From Ophioceras dolichostomum (taxonomy: Eukaryota > Ascomycota > Sordariomycetes > Magnaporthales > Ophioceraceae): DNA of 63,167 nucleotides. Positions 15,501-27,537 of the stretch are shown here, piece by piece (within the stretch, counting starts at the first letter, position 1; every line of letters starts with the position of its first letter). The notes beneath the pieces are model-generated. The model saw only the letters and a list, made by a program, of their open reading frames with translations, was not told the DNA's origin and searched no databases. The position numbers were made by a program, and so were the translations under genes. The stretch covers positions 1 to 63,167 of the forward strand of contig PYST01000228.1 in NCBI GenBank assembly GCA_003049485.1. Direction: 5' to 3'.

Positions 15501-16337
15501 ACACGTCGCTGTGCTTCATCAACTGCCACCTGGCGGCGGGCCAGTCCCAGGCCAACCACCGACACAACGACGTGGCGGCCATCCTGGAGGCGGCCATCCT
15601 CCCCGTGGAGCGCGACGCGTCGGTGCGCATCGACAACTACGTCGGCGGCGGCGACGGCACCATGATCCTCGACCACGAGCTCTGCCTGCTCAACGGCGAC
15701 CTCAACTACCGCATCGACACCATGTCGCGCGACACCGTCGTGGCGGCGGTGAAGGCCGGCAACCTGGCGAAGCTGCTGGACCGCGACCAGCTGCTCGTGG
15801 CCCGGCGGCGCAACCCGGCCTTCATGCTGCGGGCCTTCGAGGAGTCAGCCATCACGTTCGCGCCGACGTACAAGTACGACGTCGGGACGGACAACTACGA
15901 CTCCTCCGAGAAGAAGCGGTCGCCGGCCTGGTGCGACCGCCTGCTGCACAGGGGCCCCAGGGGCAGGATCACGCAGCTCGACTACAGGAGGCACGAGGTG
16001 CGCGTCTCGGACCACCGTCCCGTCAGCGGCCGGTTCCGCTTCACGGTGAAGCGGATCGACCCCCGGCGCAGGGCCGTCGCGTGGATGGAGTGCCAGCAGC
16101 GGCTTGAGGATGTTAAGGCCAAGACCGCCATGCAGGAAAAGTATGTTGTCACCCCGACCTCTTATACACACTTAACTCCTCTCCGTTGATCTAAGTTTGC
16201 TAACATAAAAGGGTGACAGACTCTACTATCTCACGCATGTAATTGGCTATGAAGATGCCACCAGCCGGTCGCTGATACAGGAGAGGTCTGTTCGGAGGCC
16301 TTCACATCGAAGCGCGAGCAGGAATCGGGACGAATAA
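12585..16337 (+). CDS. Inositol polyphosphate 5-phosphatase with N-terminal beta-propeller
   Basis: Removes the 5-phosphate from phosphoinositides or soluble inositol phosphates. Exons 12585-12629, 12689-16140 and 16220-16337 give 1204 aa. The first ~450 residues are Pro/Ser-rich and disordered with PxxP motifs. WD-like propeller repeats follow (about 455-790; e.g. RVWSLLDGE, NVWGPDETG, RAWDGLL). The 5-phosphatase domain (about 795-1145) has GFQELVDLEDK near 843, GNKGAIAVRF near 941, CHLAAGQ near 960, GDLNYRI near 1017, PAWCDRLL near 1095 and SDHRPV near 1122, so all catalytic motifs are intact. The exon 1/2 join (DATSL|KPVSSLLSHFE) uses a CAAG acceptor 14 nt after a perfect GCTAAC branch site. 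The last exon encodes LYYLTHVIGYEDATSRSL and a short Ser/Arg tail. There is no Sac1 domain, so it is not synaptojanin-type. Confidence 0.92.
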
Positions 16338-17703
16338 AAATGCGCTCAAATGCTTCTAGAAATACCCAGGTAGCTCTCAGGGGCTATGAAACTTGACTTG
16401 AACTGTTCAAAGAGAGTGCGTGGACACTCGGGAAGGGGACAAAACAAACGGAATCAAAGACCTCTCAAGGATGCCTCGGATAGAAGAGCTCAGCTGAGGT
16501 GAAAAAAGGGGGGCCAATGCTTGGACTTAATGTGCACTTTCGGTCTTTCAAGGACAGACAATGGAGGGGTAATGGCCGGATAGATGGATGGATCGATGTG
16601 ATCGGACCTTATCGTCGTCCATCACTCGTCCGTCTGAGACACTGACTGACCTGTTTGACGGCATCATTTTCACTCCTTTGCTGCTACTTTTCCTATTCTA
16701 CGTATCTTTCTTTACTACTTACACTTTTACTCACCTAAACTTGGAGCAGGGATGGTGGGCGGTTTGGCAAAGAAAATCACTCTATTGGCAGGCAGCGGAA
16801 ACCTACTACGGAAGAGGATGGCGGCGGATACACTTCTGTTTTTGTTTTTTTCTTCCCTTCTCTCTTGGAGGCGTGGTTCTGTTGGATTGTTTTCTTCATT
16901 CATAGCAAACAAGCTCGATGGACGGACGGCCGCGCCGGCTAGATATCCGGACCCGAACCGATTGTGCTCTTTTTCTTCTTTTCGTGCTTTAACTTCATCA
17001 TGTTGAACGGGTGATGAAGCGCTCTTGATCTTAGGTATCTCTACCTAGATAGGCACCTAACCTACCACCCAGTGACTGATCTGCCTTGGTCAGTCATATC
17101 CCTCCCTGTACGCGTCCACAAGGAGTGACTGGATGGATGAGTGAGTGACTTCGCCGCGGGAGGAGCAGCGCCTCCAAGTTCACATCACAAGGGAAAGAGA
17201 GGCAGAAGGACCAACCGCCTGAGGCTTTTTCACTTATGGCTCGATGACGTCGATGACTCAATCCTTCCACGCCACCAGGTGACGCCGGGACGGACCCGCG
17301 CGACGTGACCTGAAGCCCTCCCCTCCCTCCTTCCCTCAAAAGGCAGCTTCCAACAATGACCTCCATTCGAACTCGGGGCACGCCTGGTGCAGTGGTTAAG
17401 CAATGAGCGTTTTCAATGTCTCCGCCTGCGGCCTCGAGTTCGAACTGGAGTAAAATCCCGAGAAATTTGGGGTTTTCGTAACCGGCCACCTCTAGTACAG
17501 CGAGTTGGCCGGTGATCTTTCTGATTTTTTTGACCTCTTGATATTTTTGATTTCCCAGTCTCTCCCTGGGAATATCATGTGCGAGCGTATATCGTGGTAA
17601 TATGTTCGTATATCGTATCATATAAATACAGGCATGTCTTCTTAATGCAACATACAATAGGGGTATCTAGTGTATTTTTTTCTTTTTCGTTCCTTCATAT
17701 AAT
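16338..17703. other. Convergent intergenic region
   Basis: Non-coding DNA between the phosphatase gene (+) and the kelch gene (-). AATAAA-like sequence directly overlaps the phosphatase stop (GAATAAAAATG). The right part carries the SINE-like stretch annotated separately. No other gene seen. Confidence 0.45.
17374..17640 (+). mobile_element. tRNA-derived SINE-like element (candidate)
   Basis: The left end resembles the 5' half of a tRNA gene. TGGTGCAGTGGTTA at about 17385-17398 fits the pol III A-box/D-arm, and GAGTTCGAACT at about 17435-17445 fits the B-box/T-arm, at tRNA-like spacing. No matching 3' acceptor stem or anticodon stem can be folded, so it is not an intact tRNA. The sequence continues into an unrelated T-rich body and ends in A/T-rich short repeats (TATATCGT twice, then TATCATATAAATA). 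This tRNA-head plus tail layout is that of a SINE. No target-site duplication was identified and only one copy is in the window. Confidence 0.45.
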
Positions 17704-19931
17704 CTACCCAGCGTAAAACTTCGGATGGGTTGGTGAAGTAGCCCCAGGCAACTCCTGCTTCCCCATGCCGGGGACGTACAGCTCCTGCTGCCCGTGCTCG
17801 GCGAGCAGCTCGTAAGTTATGGGAACGGGGAGCTCCACGATCGGGTTGCCGTCCAGCTGCTGGGCCCCCTGGTAGTAGCCTGCTGACGGCGGCGGGTAGG
17901 GGTAGTCCTTGTACTCGCTGCCGGGTGGTGGTGGCTGGTTCTGCGTGGACGGCGAGCCTGTTGATGCCGGTGAGAACGGGTGTGCGCTGCTGCCGCCGCC
18001 GCCGGGGGTGATGGCGCTGTAGGCTGTTTCGGATTGGGATTGATGGCGTTGAGACTGGGACTGGGACTGGCGTTGGTGGCGCCGGCGTCGGCGGAGGAGG
18101 AGGAATGTGGCGAGCGCGGCGATGATGGCCAGGAAGGCTACGCCGCCGACGACGGCGCCGGCGATGACGCCGGCTGATGGGCCGGAGGACCCGCCGGAGT
18201 TGTTGCTGTCGGCTGTGTCGCTGCTGGGGCCTTGAGTGGGCTGGTTGGTTGAGTTGCCGGTCGGGGAGGGCACCCAGGTGTTCGAGGGGTCTTCTATGAA
18301 GAAGTTCTTGACTTCGTCGCTGGACCAGACGACCGACGCCTGCCCGCCCTCGGCGTACCATTGTTTTACGACAGAAGGGGTTTTGTCTGGGTGAGATTCA
18401 GTCAGCTCTGCTCTCCCTTGTCGTCTGGCGTTGCTGACGGTGAGTAGTATGAAAGGGCTCAGCTTACAGGATGCGGCGGCAGGGTTGAAGCCACTCGTCC
18501 ACTTCATCTCAGTCATATCGAACACCCCAATACCTTGAATCCACGGGTCCTTGTCTGTTAGAGAACTGGGGTAACCAAGCCAGTTGTTGGTGCCCCCAAC
18601 GGAGATTAACTGCCTCTTCCCCGCGACGGCGCAGGCGTGGTCGGCGCGGACCGTCGATCCGGTCGAGCTGGCCTTGAAGAATACGAACCCCGGCAGCGAC
18701 AGCACGAACACCTCATCTGAGGTGGCAGCCTCCGCCGCCATGGAGCCCCCGTAGATGAATATCTCGTACGTGCCGTTGTCTCCCTGGACCCCAACAGCGC
18801 AGACTCGAGACCGAGGCGTGGGGCGGCTGCCCGTCGTGGCCTGGGAGTGCCACTTCCCCCCGACCGGGTCGTAAACGGGCACGCTCGTGAAATCAACCTG
18901 CGCATCTCTGCTCTCGGTCGTCGACACAGCGCCTCCGAGCACCATCAACAGGCCGGTCGTGTTCTGGTTGGGCCCGAGAGGCACGCCCACGGCCTTGCCC
19001 CCCGCCAGCAAGCCGTTGCCCGAGAGACCTGTAGTAGATTTATTGGCGATGGCAGCGGAGCTCATGTCGAAAGAGACGATGCCCGGGATTGCGTAGGTTC
19101 CCTTGACGCTGGCATCGCTGTCCTCTGACACGCCACCGCCGATGCAATAGCCGATCCGGCTGGAGCCGGCGCTGGTCGCGGTGGCGCATTCGAACGGCTT
19201 GACCAGGGAGCTAAAGGCCACCACGGTCGAGGGGGTCGTCTGCGACCAAGCGCCTCCGCCTTGCCCATTCGCGGTAAACTTCCAGATCTCGTTGGCTGGT
19301 GGTTTCGCAAAGTACGAGGTCGACCCGCCCCAGGCGTAGAAGGAGCCGGTCGAGGTATCCGTCCATAGTGCGCCTTCTTTGAGAGATGGCGGCCCTGTCC
19401 TCGGAGTCTTCGTGTATGTTATGGATGAGTTGGTCCACGCTGTCTTGAGGCTGATGGAGAGCGTCGAGTTCACTGTCGACGGAGGTGAGGATGGCATGGG
19501 TCATAGGTCATCATCGGTCAGTCTTGGGTTGGCTTTGGCACTCGCGGCGGATACTGAAGAGCAAACAAATACATACCGGTCACCGACGGATAGGGGTTCT
19601 CAAACAATTTCCCACTGACGTTTTGTGAGATCTCGCCACCGTCGATATAAAGATAATCGCCAATCACAGTCACTACAGTTACATGCCGTTAAGGAGTCAG
19701 ATCTCAAGAACACTTCAACAAATCAGAGCCTCTTGCTCTATCTCGAAGCCACGGTTCCTGTGATTTTTCCCAGTTAAGTGATAAGTTAGACTGACCTGAA
19801 GGGAAAGGCCGTCGCAGAAAGTTCTCGTTCGAAGGATCGTCGACTTGACAGCTCCCATGCTGTACCAATCCTACCGTCAGGAACAGGGTCGCCAGCGCCG
19901 CCCTCACGTTTAAAGCTGAGTGGCGCCGCAT
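17704..19931 (-). CDS. Secretory kelch/galactose-oxidase-like propeller protein with one membrane segment
   Basis: Exons 19931-19796, 19672-19577, 19472-18468 and 18386-17704 give 639 aa. A signal peptide (residues 1 to about 29, ending GSCQ) precedes an extracellular propeller whose blades carry YLYIDGGE, SFYAWGG, LMVLGGAV, IFIYGGS and LISVGGT motifs. A single transmembrane helix (about 480-507, Gly/Ala/Val-rich, ended by RRRRRH) follows a Ser/Asn-rich stalk, and the cytosolic tail is Pro/Gln/Tyr-rich. This plan (SP, kelch propeller, TM, short tail) is common in filamentous fungi, where the proteins are annotated as kelch-repeat or cell-wall anchored proteins; their ligand is unknown to me. 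Intron 3 (18387-18467) joins AAAS-Y-KTPSVVKQW. Intron 1 uses a GTCAGT donor. Confidence 0.87.
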
Positions 19932-22029
19932 CGCTCGCTTGCCGGGCCAGACGGCCGAGGATGGGCGATAGCAGTCGTTGCTACCCGTAGGAGGAGCCTC
20001 CGGAGGCTATGAAGATTTGAATGGAGACCGCCGAGACATTCGCAAGGTAGAAGGGAAAGGCCTCATCGATCGCCATCAGCCAGGACGACGGAGGGAGGAG
20101 GAAGGGTCATAGATTTCACTGTAGCAATCACAGACTGGATTACGAAATATGAACGGGAAACTTATAATAGTTGCCAAGTCGGGACATGAAGCGGAGGGGC
20201 ACCAGAGTTCGACCCCAAAAATATCCCCCCCCAGAGTCGAACGAGAGAGGCGAGAGGCGGGAAAGCCGGCCAGGGCCATCCACATTACACAGTTCGGTGC
20301 AGGTGTATCGGGTACGGTAATCGAAAACAAGGGTCGACTGCGCCCTCGATCGACACCTGCCCACACATCATGATTGGCGCATGCAAGCAATTGTACGGAG
20401 TTACGCTACCAGCTCATCTACCGGGATTGGGGGACAAGGGGAAAGGGGGAAGGGGAAAGGTGCGCACAAACCTGTCCGTATTGGGGCGGAGGCCGAAGAG
20501 CGCTCTGAGGGGTCGGTCGGCCGCATACTCGACGGCCGGGTCCGTGACATCTTGAGGCACCAACCTCCTCTGTTGCCTATTACAGAGATAGTTCTGGTGC
20601 CGTGTTAACGGCGACAGGCGCCTCTTCTTCGAGACATCAAATCCAGGAAGGGCTACAGGTGAGGGCGGGTTTTTGCCGTTTTCCACTGGGAATTGTTCTG
20701 TGCTTGACACTGAGTATGGTCGACCCCCACGTCTGGTGTCTTCCAGGTATCAAACATTCGGAATAAACGCACTGCCAGCCGTATAAAAACACTGGAGCCT
20801 CAAACGTTCGCCGAGATTCAGGCACGATGATAACAGACACCCAACCGTTGATGTTTCAACAAGATGTGAGGCACGCAAAGGAAGCCTGGCAGGGCAGGCT
20901 GATACTGTGCAGGTCGAAGGAGGAAAGTTCTTAATGCAGTTCTATTTTCTCTTTCTTGCCTTTCTCCTGCATCGAATCTCGGCACGATTCGACCGTGGTT
21001 TCACAACGTTAAGTTCCAACGTCAAGTTGCTTGACTTGGATTTATTTCTAGCAAGTCGCCCATCAACGGGCCTCTAGACGAGAAGAAGAGCACCCACCTA
21101 AAGCGATCGATGAATCTCATAGCTGCCTATTTCAGGAGCCTCCTTGTCGGATCGCGAAAGGCGCCTTGTGACGTCTCGTTAATACGACAGACTACCTGTC
21201 GTTTCGGACTAGCGAGGGAAGGAGGCAGGGTGTCTGAAGCTCCCGTGTTCGCGACTCCCAAAATACTTTCAGGATAGGGATCAGGATGATCTCGAAGAGA
21301 GCGCAACCTCGTCGTCGAATTTGACTTTTTATCCCCAGAAGCGGCAGCAGGCTTACATGTCTTGGAGCCTCGTTGCTGCCCTGCGGACCGCTTTCTTCAC
21401 TTCGGCTTTCGGCCTCGATCGGCAGCGACCGAGTCCGCAGATTATCAAGCTTATGATGTCACCCACAGCTGTCGGGCCAACTTGTCGACGAACAACGAGC
21501 TTCAGTCCGAGGGAGGGTCGGATTCTCATGACACACGCAAACTCACGACCCCAGAAAGCTGCACGGAGCTCCTTTTTTTGAGGGGGAAACGGTTGGGCGC
21601 GACAGGTCCCCAGTAGCCTCGCACTTGAGTGAGCACTTATATATGCATGCACGCTATGCGCTTCGATGCTTCCTCGGTCTTGGAATGTTCGCCGACCCCT
21701 CTCGCTAGCGACTCTCCTCGCGCCAGATGATGGCTACCTCAACCTATCTACTTGGGATGTGATCGGGATGTGACAATCCTGCGAGGTGTCAACCATACAC
21801 TACCTAAATCATCACAACCGCTACCTGTGCACTACACGCAGTTCAGTAGCAAACACGGCCCGGAAGCGAAATTTGTGGTCACATACACCCCCGCATCTCG
21901 ATGAAAGAGAATTTCGGACTATTCGACCCTCGTCGTGGGGTTGTGCGTGCGTGATACATCCCCGTGGCGATATATAAACCGCTTCCTGATTCCCTAAAGC
22001 TGGTTCGGGCTAGTGTTCCTGTAAATGAT
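19932..22029. other. Divergent intergenic region, about 2.1 kb
   Basis: Lies between the kelch gene (-) and the questin-oxidase-like gene (+). Short open frames at 21321-21652 on both strands overlap each other and lack motifs. No repeat family or RNA gene is evident. A TATATAA box is present at about 21971, roughly 60 bp before the upstream in-frame ATG at 22030. Confidence 0.4.
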
Positions 22030-22164
22030 ATGCTCTCATTTCAGCCCTCAGGAAGAAGAGCCTTACAGGTTTCTCGAGCACTATCGACGACTCCTTTTGT
22101 GAGAGCACCACAAAGAAGCATACGCACAGCTACCAGTCACGGACAGATCAGACAGACGAGCAAT

Positions 22165-23936
22165 ATGGCTACTCCTTACAAGCTGCAAATCGTCCCGGAG
22201 GAGACTGGATTCTGGAAGGTCAAGCAGACAGAGGCATCTGCCAAGAAGGTGACTGAGCTGCTCCAGGAGGACCTCAAGGTATGGATGCACATCTCGGGAG
22301 TCTCTGTACATCTCTATTCTCCAGGAGAGATGAACGACGTAGCATTATCATTTTAGCTAATACTCACCTGCTGTCAGACGCACCATGTCTTCTTCAACAA
22401 CATGGGATTCCACAACCATGTAAGTGTCACCCGTATTGTTGTTTTCTATGGGCCACAGCAAAGCATTCCCCTCGCTGACACTGGACAAAACTCGCTCAGA
22501 TCGTCCACCACATCCTCGCCCTGTATGGCACCGGCGCAGAGGCCAAGCACCTCCAGAAGGGCTACGACGGCAACACGTCGTACCAGCGGCACGCCATGTC
22601 CCCGCACGACGGCGTCCCCGAGCAGATGAAGGACTACTCCCAGATGAAGAAGTACCTGGGGAAAGGCCAGCACTACGCCGACTTCCTCGCCTTCTGGCAG
22701 GCGGAGATCGAGCGGTCCTCCTGGCAGGACGTGCTGGCCAAGTACGTCTTCGCGGGCGACGAGCGCGCCGACGACATCCTGGTCCGGCTGTTCGCCGGGT
22801 TCGTCCACCCGCTGATCCAGCTCATGTATGGCGTCGAGTGGGACCAGCCCGCCATCGTGGCCGAGGGGCTGGCGCAGGCGTGCGTGCACAAGGACGACAT
22901 AAGGTACTTCCTGATCGAGTCGGAGCGGAGGGCCAACGAGAGGAGGAAGGACGAAAAGATGCCGCCGATTCTGGAGCTCTATGAGGAGGTCCGCCGCAAC
23001 GAGAAGCTCGCGCGCTCGATCCGCATGAGCGACGATAATAAGCTCACGGGGGGCGTGATCGCGCGCGCCGGGGAGGAGATGCTGGCCATTGCGAGCAAGG
23101 TGAAGGTTCGCCCTGAAGAGCTGCGTGAGAAGACGGTCGAGATGTTCAATGCTTGTCTCTACGTCACGGCATCTGCGGCGCGGCACCCGACGAAGCACGT
23201 CAAGTTTGACTTCTTCCTGATGTGAGCTGTCCATGCCTTATCCCATCCCCTTCCATCCTGCCCACCTTCCAGGCCTTTTCACCATCCAGTCCTCCTTTAC
23301 TAACCAACACCCGATTCCCGAGAGAAAAAAAGCCACCACGTAAATGTCGCCCCGATCTTTCTCTCCTTCCTATCCATGTCCTGGATTCCCGACGCCGCGA
23401 AGGCGCGCATCCTCGAGTTCAAGATCCGGAGCGACCTCGCCCAGTACGCGGCGCGCGGCGTGCCGCCCATCTCGCTTGACCGCATCACCACTTACCAACC
23501 CAAGCCGAAGCAGCAGCCGAAAGAGCAACACGCGAAGGGAGACAACCAGGGCGCCCTCGGCATCGTCGCGCGGCTGCACGACCTCGACGAGGACGGGCAC
23601 GCCATCAAGCTCGGCAGGGCGGCCGGCATCTGCCAGATGGCTTCGGAGGAGTACGAGGATCGGGACTGGCTGCCGATCAGGGGTAAGGATACTTGGATGA
23701 AGGTGTACCACATGATCGTCGATTCGGTCGAGGGGCCTGGCGCGCATTGGGTGAGGACTACGGGGCTGGAGGAGGCGTGGAGGGTGAGTACCTACCTAGG
23801 TGGTAGGATACCGTACCTCTTTGAAACCAAACCCCCTTACGTGGCCTTAGATAGCCCCTGTTATTGGTGTTGTGCGACAACTGCTGACCGTTCTTTTCTA
23901 CCTGTATAGGACGTTGTAGATGCTCCGAAGCTATAA
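22165..23936 (+). CDS. Questin-oxidase-like protein (DUF4243 / AflY family)
   Basis: Exons 22165-22278, 22378-22419, 22500-23221, 23333-23783 and 23910-23936 give 451 aa. Family blocks are ETGFWKVKQTEASAKK at the N-terminus, then HHVFFNNMGFHNH|IVHHILALYGTGA, FVHPLIQLMYGVEW and HPTKHVKFDFFLI. Characterised relatives (GedK-type questin oxidase, AflY) carry out Baeyer-Villiger-like ring opening of anthraquinones. This copy has no polyketide genes nearby, so the substrate here is unknown. The last intron junction EEAWR|DVVDAPKL gives a 9-codon final exon. The intron at 23222-23332 is required because the direct frame stops at TGA. An in-frame upstream ATG at 22030 would add 45 residues rich in Arg/Ser, resembling a mitochondrial presequence; I prefer 22165 because family members start near MATPxKxQI. 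Confidence 0.85.
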
Positions 23937-24117
23937 AGCTCGAGGCGTATTGGTATCGAGTATGTGGAGGCGAGACGGAGAAGGGAAAAGGAACGAAAAG
24001 AAAAACAGACAAGGGTCAGAATCGAGGAATTCACTGAAACCATGTATATCAAAAGGCGGGACCCAAGAATGAGTGTAAAAGAAATATGGCACAAGGTATC
24101 AATCAAATCTAGGTAGT

Positions 24118-27032
24118 CTAGTCCAAACCAACCCATTCCCCATCGGAATCATCACCACCCAGATCCGCCATCTCGTCGTCAGCGTCCACCGCCTTCGTAG
24201 TAGCAGCAGCAGTGGACGGCGACGGAAGGGCCTTCACAGCTTCGCCGCCACCGGCACCGCCGCCGCCATCCTCCTTCCCCCTCTCCTTAGCAGCCTTCGC
24301 CTGTCCAAGGAGGTAGTCAACCATGTACACGTTCTCGTCCGCCAGCCTGCGGATCTCATCGCGCATGCGCGCTATCGCGCGCGCCACCACCCGCAGCTCC
24401 ACGTCGACCTTCCCCCTGTTGTCCGCCAGCCAGCCGCCGTGCCTGTCGACGAGCGCCCTGATCCACAGCAGGCAGAACTCGACGTGCGGCGACTCCTCCG
24501 TCTGGGCCGCCACGAAGCGCAGCAGCCTCGCGACGTACACGGTCGGGAACCCCTCGACCACCAGTGGTATCTCGCGGTGGGGCACGGCCTGGAACACGCG
24601 CCTGATCAGCGCGGCCTCGTTGAGGCGGAACGCCATGACGAGCGCCTTGAGGTGGTCGCGCTCGTCCTGCAGGACCGCGAGCGTGGACGCCGGCGTGATC
24701 TCCATGTTCAGGTCGAACGGGTCGAACTGCACGGCGCTGTCGACGCTGTAGATCAGCAGGCCCTCCGTCGAGGCGGCGCAGAAGGCCGTCCCCGCTGGCG
24801 AGAACGCCACGCCCGACACGCGCACCTCGGCGTGGGACGTGCGGGCCGACGGGTCGCCGCCGCGGCCGCCGCGCTTGGAGCCCGGCAGGGACCTGTCGAT
24901 GCGGTCTTCGCGGTCCGAGGCCTCGCCCCGCTCGTCGATGAGGTCTCGCGGCCCCGCCTCGGTCATGCGCCTGCTGTTGAGGAACTCCTGCGTGCCGGAC
25001 AGCGAGAGGTTCACGCTGACGGTGAACTTCCTGAGCAATACCATGGTCATCGTCGAGTACAGGCACAAGTACTTGCTGTTGCCGCCGGCGAGTAGGCAGC
25101 TGCCGTCGGTGCTGTATCGGATGGTGTGGAAGGCCTTCGTGCCGGACGCGTTGGCGGCCGTGCGGCGGTCGGAGATCTTTCGGCCGCCCGAGGCGTCGCG
25201 TCGGCCGTCGACGCCGGAGACCTGCTGCGCGTCCGAGATCGACCAGAAGCTGACCTGCCCGTCCAGGGTGGAGATGGCCAGCTGGGCGGAGTCGGGCCGC
25301 ACGGCGACGTCGAGCACGTCGGCCTGCAGCTGGAGCGGCTCGCTCGTCTGCGTCCGGCTGAAGACGCTCCATATCCTCGTGGTGCGGTCCCAGCTGCCGC
25401 TGACGAGGAGGCCGCCGTCTGGGGCGAAGGCGAGGGTGGACACGGGGCCCTCGTGGCCTGAGAGCCTGTCTAGCAGCTGGCCCGTCTGCACGGACCAGAC
25501 GTGCACGTCGAACGAGTCGACCGAGCCCGCCGCGACGACCTCTCCGCTCGGGTCGACCGCCATGCACGAGAACGACAGGCGCGATGGCGCTGTGAAGGTC
25601 CGGAAATTGCGGTACCGGATCAGGTCCCAGGCTCGGATCGATCCGTCGAGGCTGGCGGTGAAAAGAACACTGCCCTTCTTGGCGAACTCGCATGCTGTCA
25701 CGCCGGAGGTGTGCTCCGTAAAGGTGACTATGCAGAAGCCGGACTCGATGTCCCACACCTTCAGCTTGCCGTCGTCGGCGGCCGTGACGATGCGACGCCC
25801 GTCCGGTGAGTAGGCCAGCGCGTTCATCGAGTCGAAGTGGCCCTGCTGCTTCAGGATGTACGACTCGGACTGCCACTCCCACACCAGCAGCTGGCCGAGC
25901 TTGGAGGCACCAAAGGCCAGCCACTCCCCGCTCTGGTTGATGGTGACGAAGTCGATCCCGTTCTGCGATATGCTGAGCGTGTGGATCTGGTTGAAGTCGG
26001 GCATCTCGTACAGGCCGAAGATACCGTTTGAGAAGCCCGCCACCAGCAAGTTGGACTCCGGGTGGTACGCCGCGCACTTGAGGCTGGCGTTGTTCTGCAT
26101 GAAGTAATTCCTCTTGACTATCCTCCAGCGGTAGTTCGACTCGCCGTCGTCTTCTTCAGCATCGTCACCCCTGTCAGGTGGGCCGACATACTGCCAGTCA
26201 AAGACGGCGCCGTCCTTGCTGACCGTGTAGATAGTCTCCTGGTCCTTGGAGAACCACGCGCCGACGACGGCCTGCCGGTGGCCGGACAGCACCGTAGGCA
26301 CGAAGCCTTCCTCGGGGTCCAGGCTCCAGATCCGGGCGGTCATGTCCTTGGACGCGCTGAGGAAGAAGCGGGAGTCGCGCGACCACTCGATGCGCCTGAC
26401 GTCGTCGAAGTGCGCGGCGTGGCTGTGGTGCCGCACGAAGGGGGCGAACTCGAGGCCATCCTCCGAGGAGCCGGCGGCGGCCGAGTCGGGCGTCGAGGGG
26501 ACGTGCCAGACCTCGATCCTGCGGCCGACGCCGACGGCGAAGTGCCGGCCCGAGGGCGAGAACGAGAGCGCACCGACGGGGGAGCGGAAGGAGAAGTGGT
26601 ACACGGCGATGCGCCGGAGCACGTTGGTCAGTATGGCTTGGCCATCCTCGTCGATGGTGAGGAGGAGGTTGCCTCGTGGTGTTAGGCCGATCCTGGTTAT
26701 GTTCTTGCGATGTGCAAATGGTAATGTGTAAGATTTATTTCTGAGACGCAAAACATATCGACCGAGTTAGCAGATGAGACGTCGATAACGTTCGTCCTCT
26801 GGTCGTGGAGGAAGATGCTCACTCTACGAGGTTGAACACCGTCACCCGGTTCCCGACTGGAGAATACAGTTGGGTGCCATCGGGGCTGAACTCAAGATTG
26901 CCCCGACAGTAAACTGTTCCCAGCAAATTGGAGAACTGTAGAGGTAGAAAGAGTCAGCAGTTGAGGCTGGAACTTTGGTTAGACGCTTTACTATGAAGAG
27001 ATCGTCGAATATACCTTGAAATCGGTCTTCAT
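24118..27032 (-). CDS. pwp2: PWP2, WD40 subunit of the U3 snoRNP / small-subunit processome
   Basis: Nucleolar scaffold (UTP-B complex) needed for early 18S rRNA processing. Exons 27032-27015, 26935-26823 and 26740-24118 give 917 aa. The start MKTDFK|FSNLLGTVYCRGNLEFSPDGTQL and the block NKSYTLPFAHRKNI are diagnostic of PWP2. Repeated WD units follow (e.g. SASKDMTARIWSLD, TAADDGKLKVWDIESG, SGSWDRTTRIWSV), forming two tandem propellers to about residue 680. The C-terminal UTP helical domain contains LNMEITPAS and ALIRRVFQAVPHREIP. An acidic tail ends the protein. It is convergent with the questin-oxidase-like gene (182 bp apart) and divergent from CDC12. The third exon is GC-rich on the opposite strand and creates long shadow frames that should be ignored. 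Confidence 0.95.
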
Positions 27033-27537
27033 GGTCACCTCATCGTGAATATCAGTCGTGATTCCCCTCGTCAAAGTGCTTCTCCAGGAACTTTTTGGTG
27101 GACCCACCTATCGCGATAGGAATGGGTACTGGAAATTTTTGGAGGGGTCGGCAGAAAATTGATCCCGCCCACGGAGCTAGAGCGAATCAAGCCTAGTTCG
27201 ATTCAGGGGCTTTTTTCGTTGACAGGGGAGGCCCTGAAGTGGTGTGTGCCGGGGGCTTGGCCCGTGCACACCTCTGGAAATTTGACTTGCTCCAATCTCC
27301 TCCCCTGAAGCACAAGCTTCAACTCTTCCCGCCTTCTCCAAAGTGTCAACATCCGACCGACACCGACCTCTTTCTTTGACAGACAGACCCTGTTTTATTC
27401 CAAGTTTAACCCGTGTGCCAACTCCGGCTTTCCATCAAACGCACTTCTGTCGCGGTTTATCAAGACGATTGTCGACCCGTAACCCGTATCAGTCCTTGTT
27501 GAATATCTAGGCTTCGGCTCTCACACACACGCCCATC
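27033..27537. other. Divergent promoter between PWP2 and CDC12
   Basis: 505 bp shared upstream region. It contains C/T-rich tracts next to the CDC12 start (about 27290-27420) and no coding potential. Confidence 0.5.

Noticed and set aside
15511..16107. 198-aa plus-strand frame within the phosphatase domain
   Set aside because: Alternative-frame shadow of the catalytic exon, Arg/Gly/Pro-rich and without motifs.
22165..23936. Idea that the questin-oxidase-like gene marks a polyketide cluster
   Set aside because: Neighbours are a kelch protein and PWP2; no synthase, regulator or transporter genes are present.
24356..26077. 573-aa minus-strand frame and several long plus-strand frames opposite PWP2
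   Set aside because: Shadows of the GC-rich PWP2 exon; the real frame carries all WD motifs.
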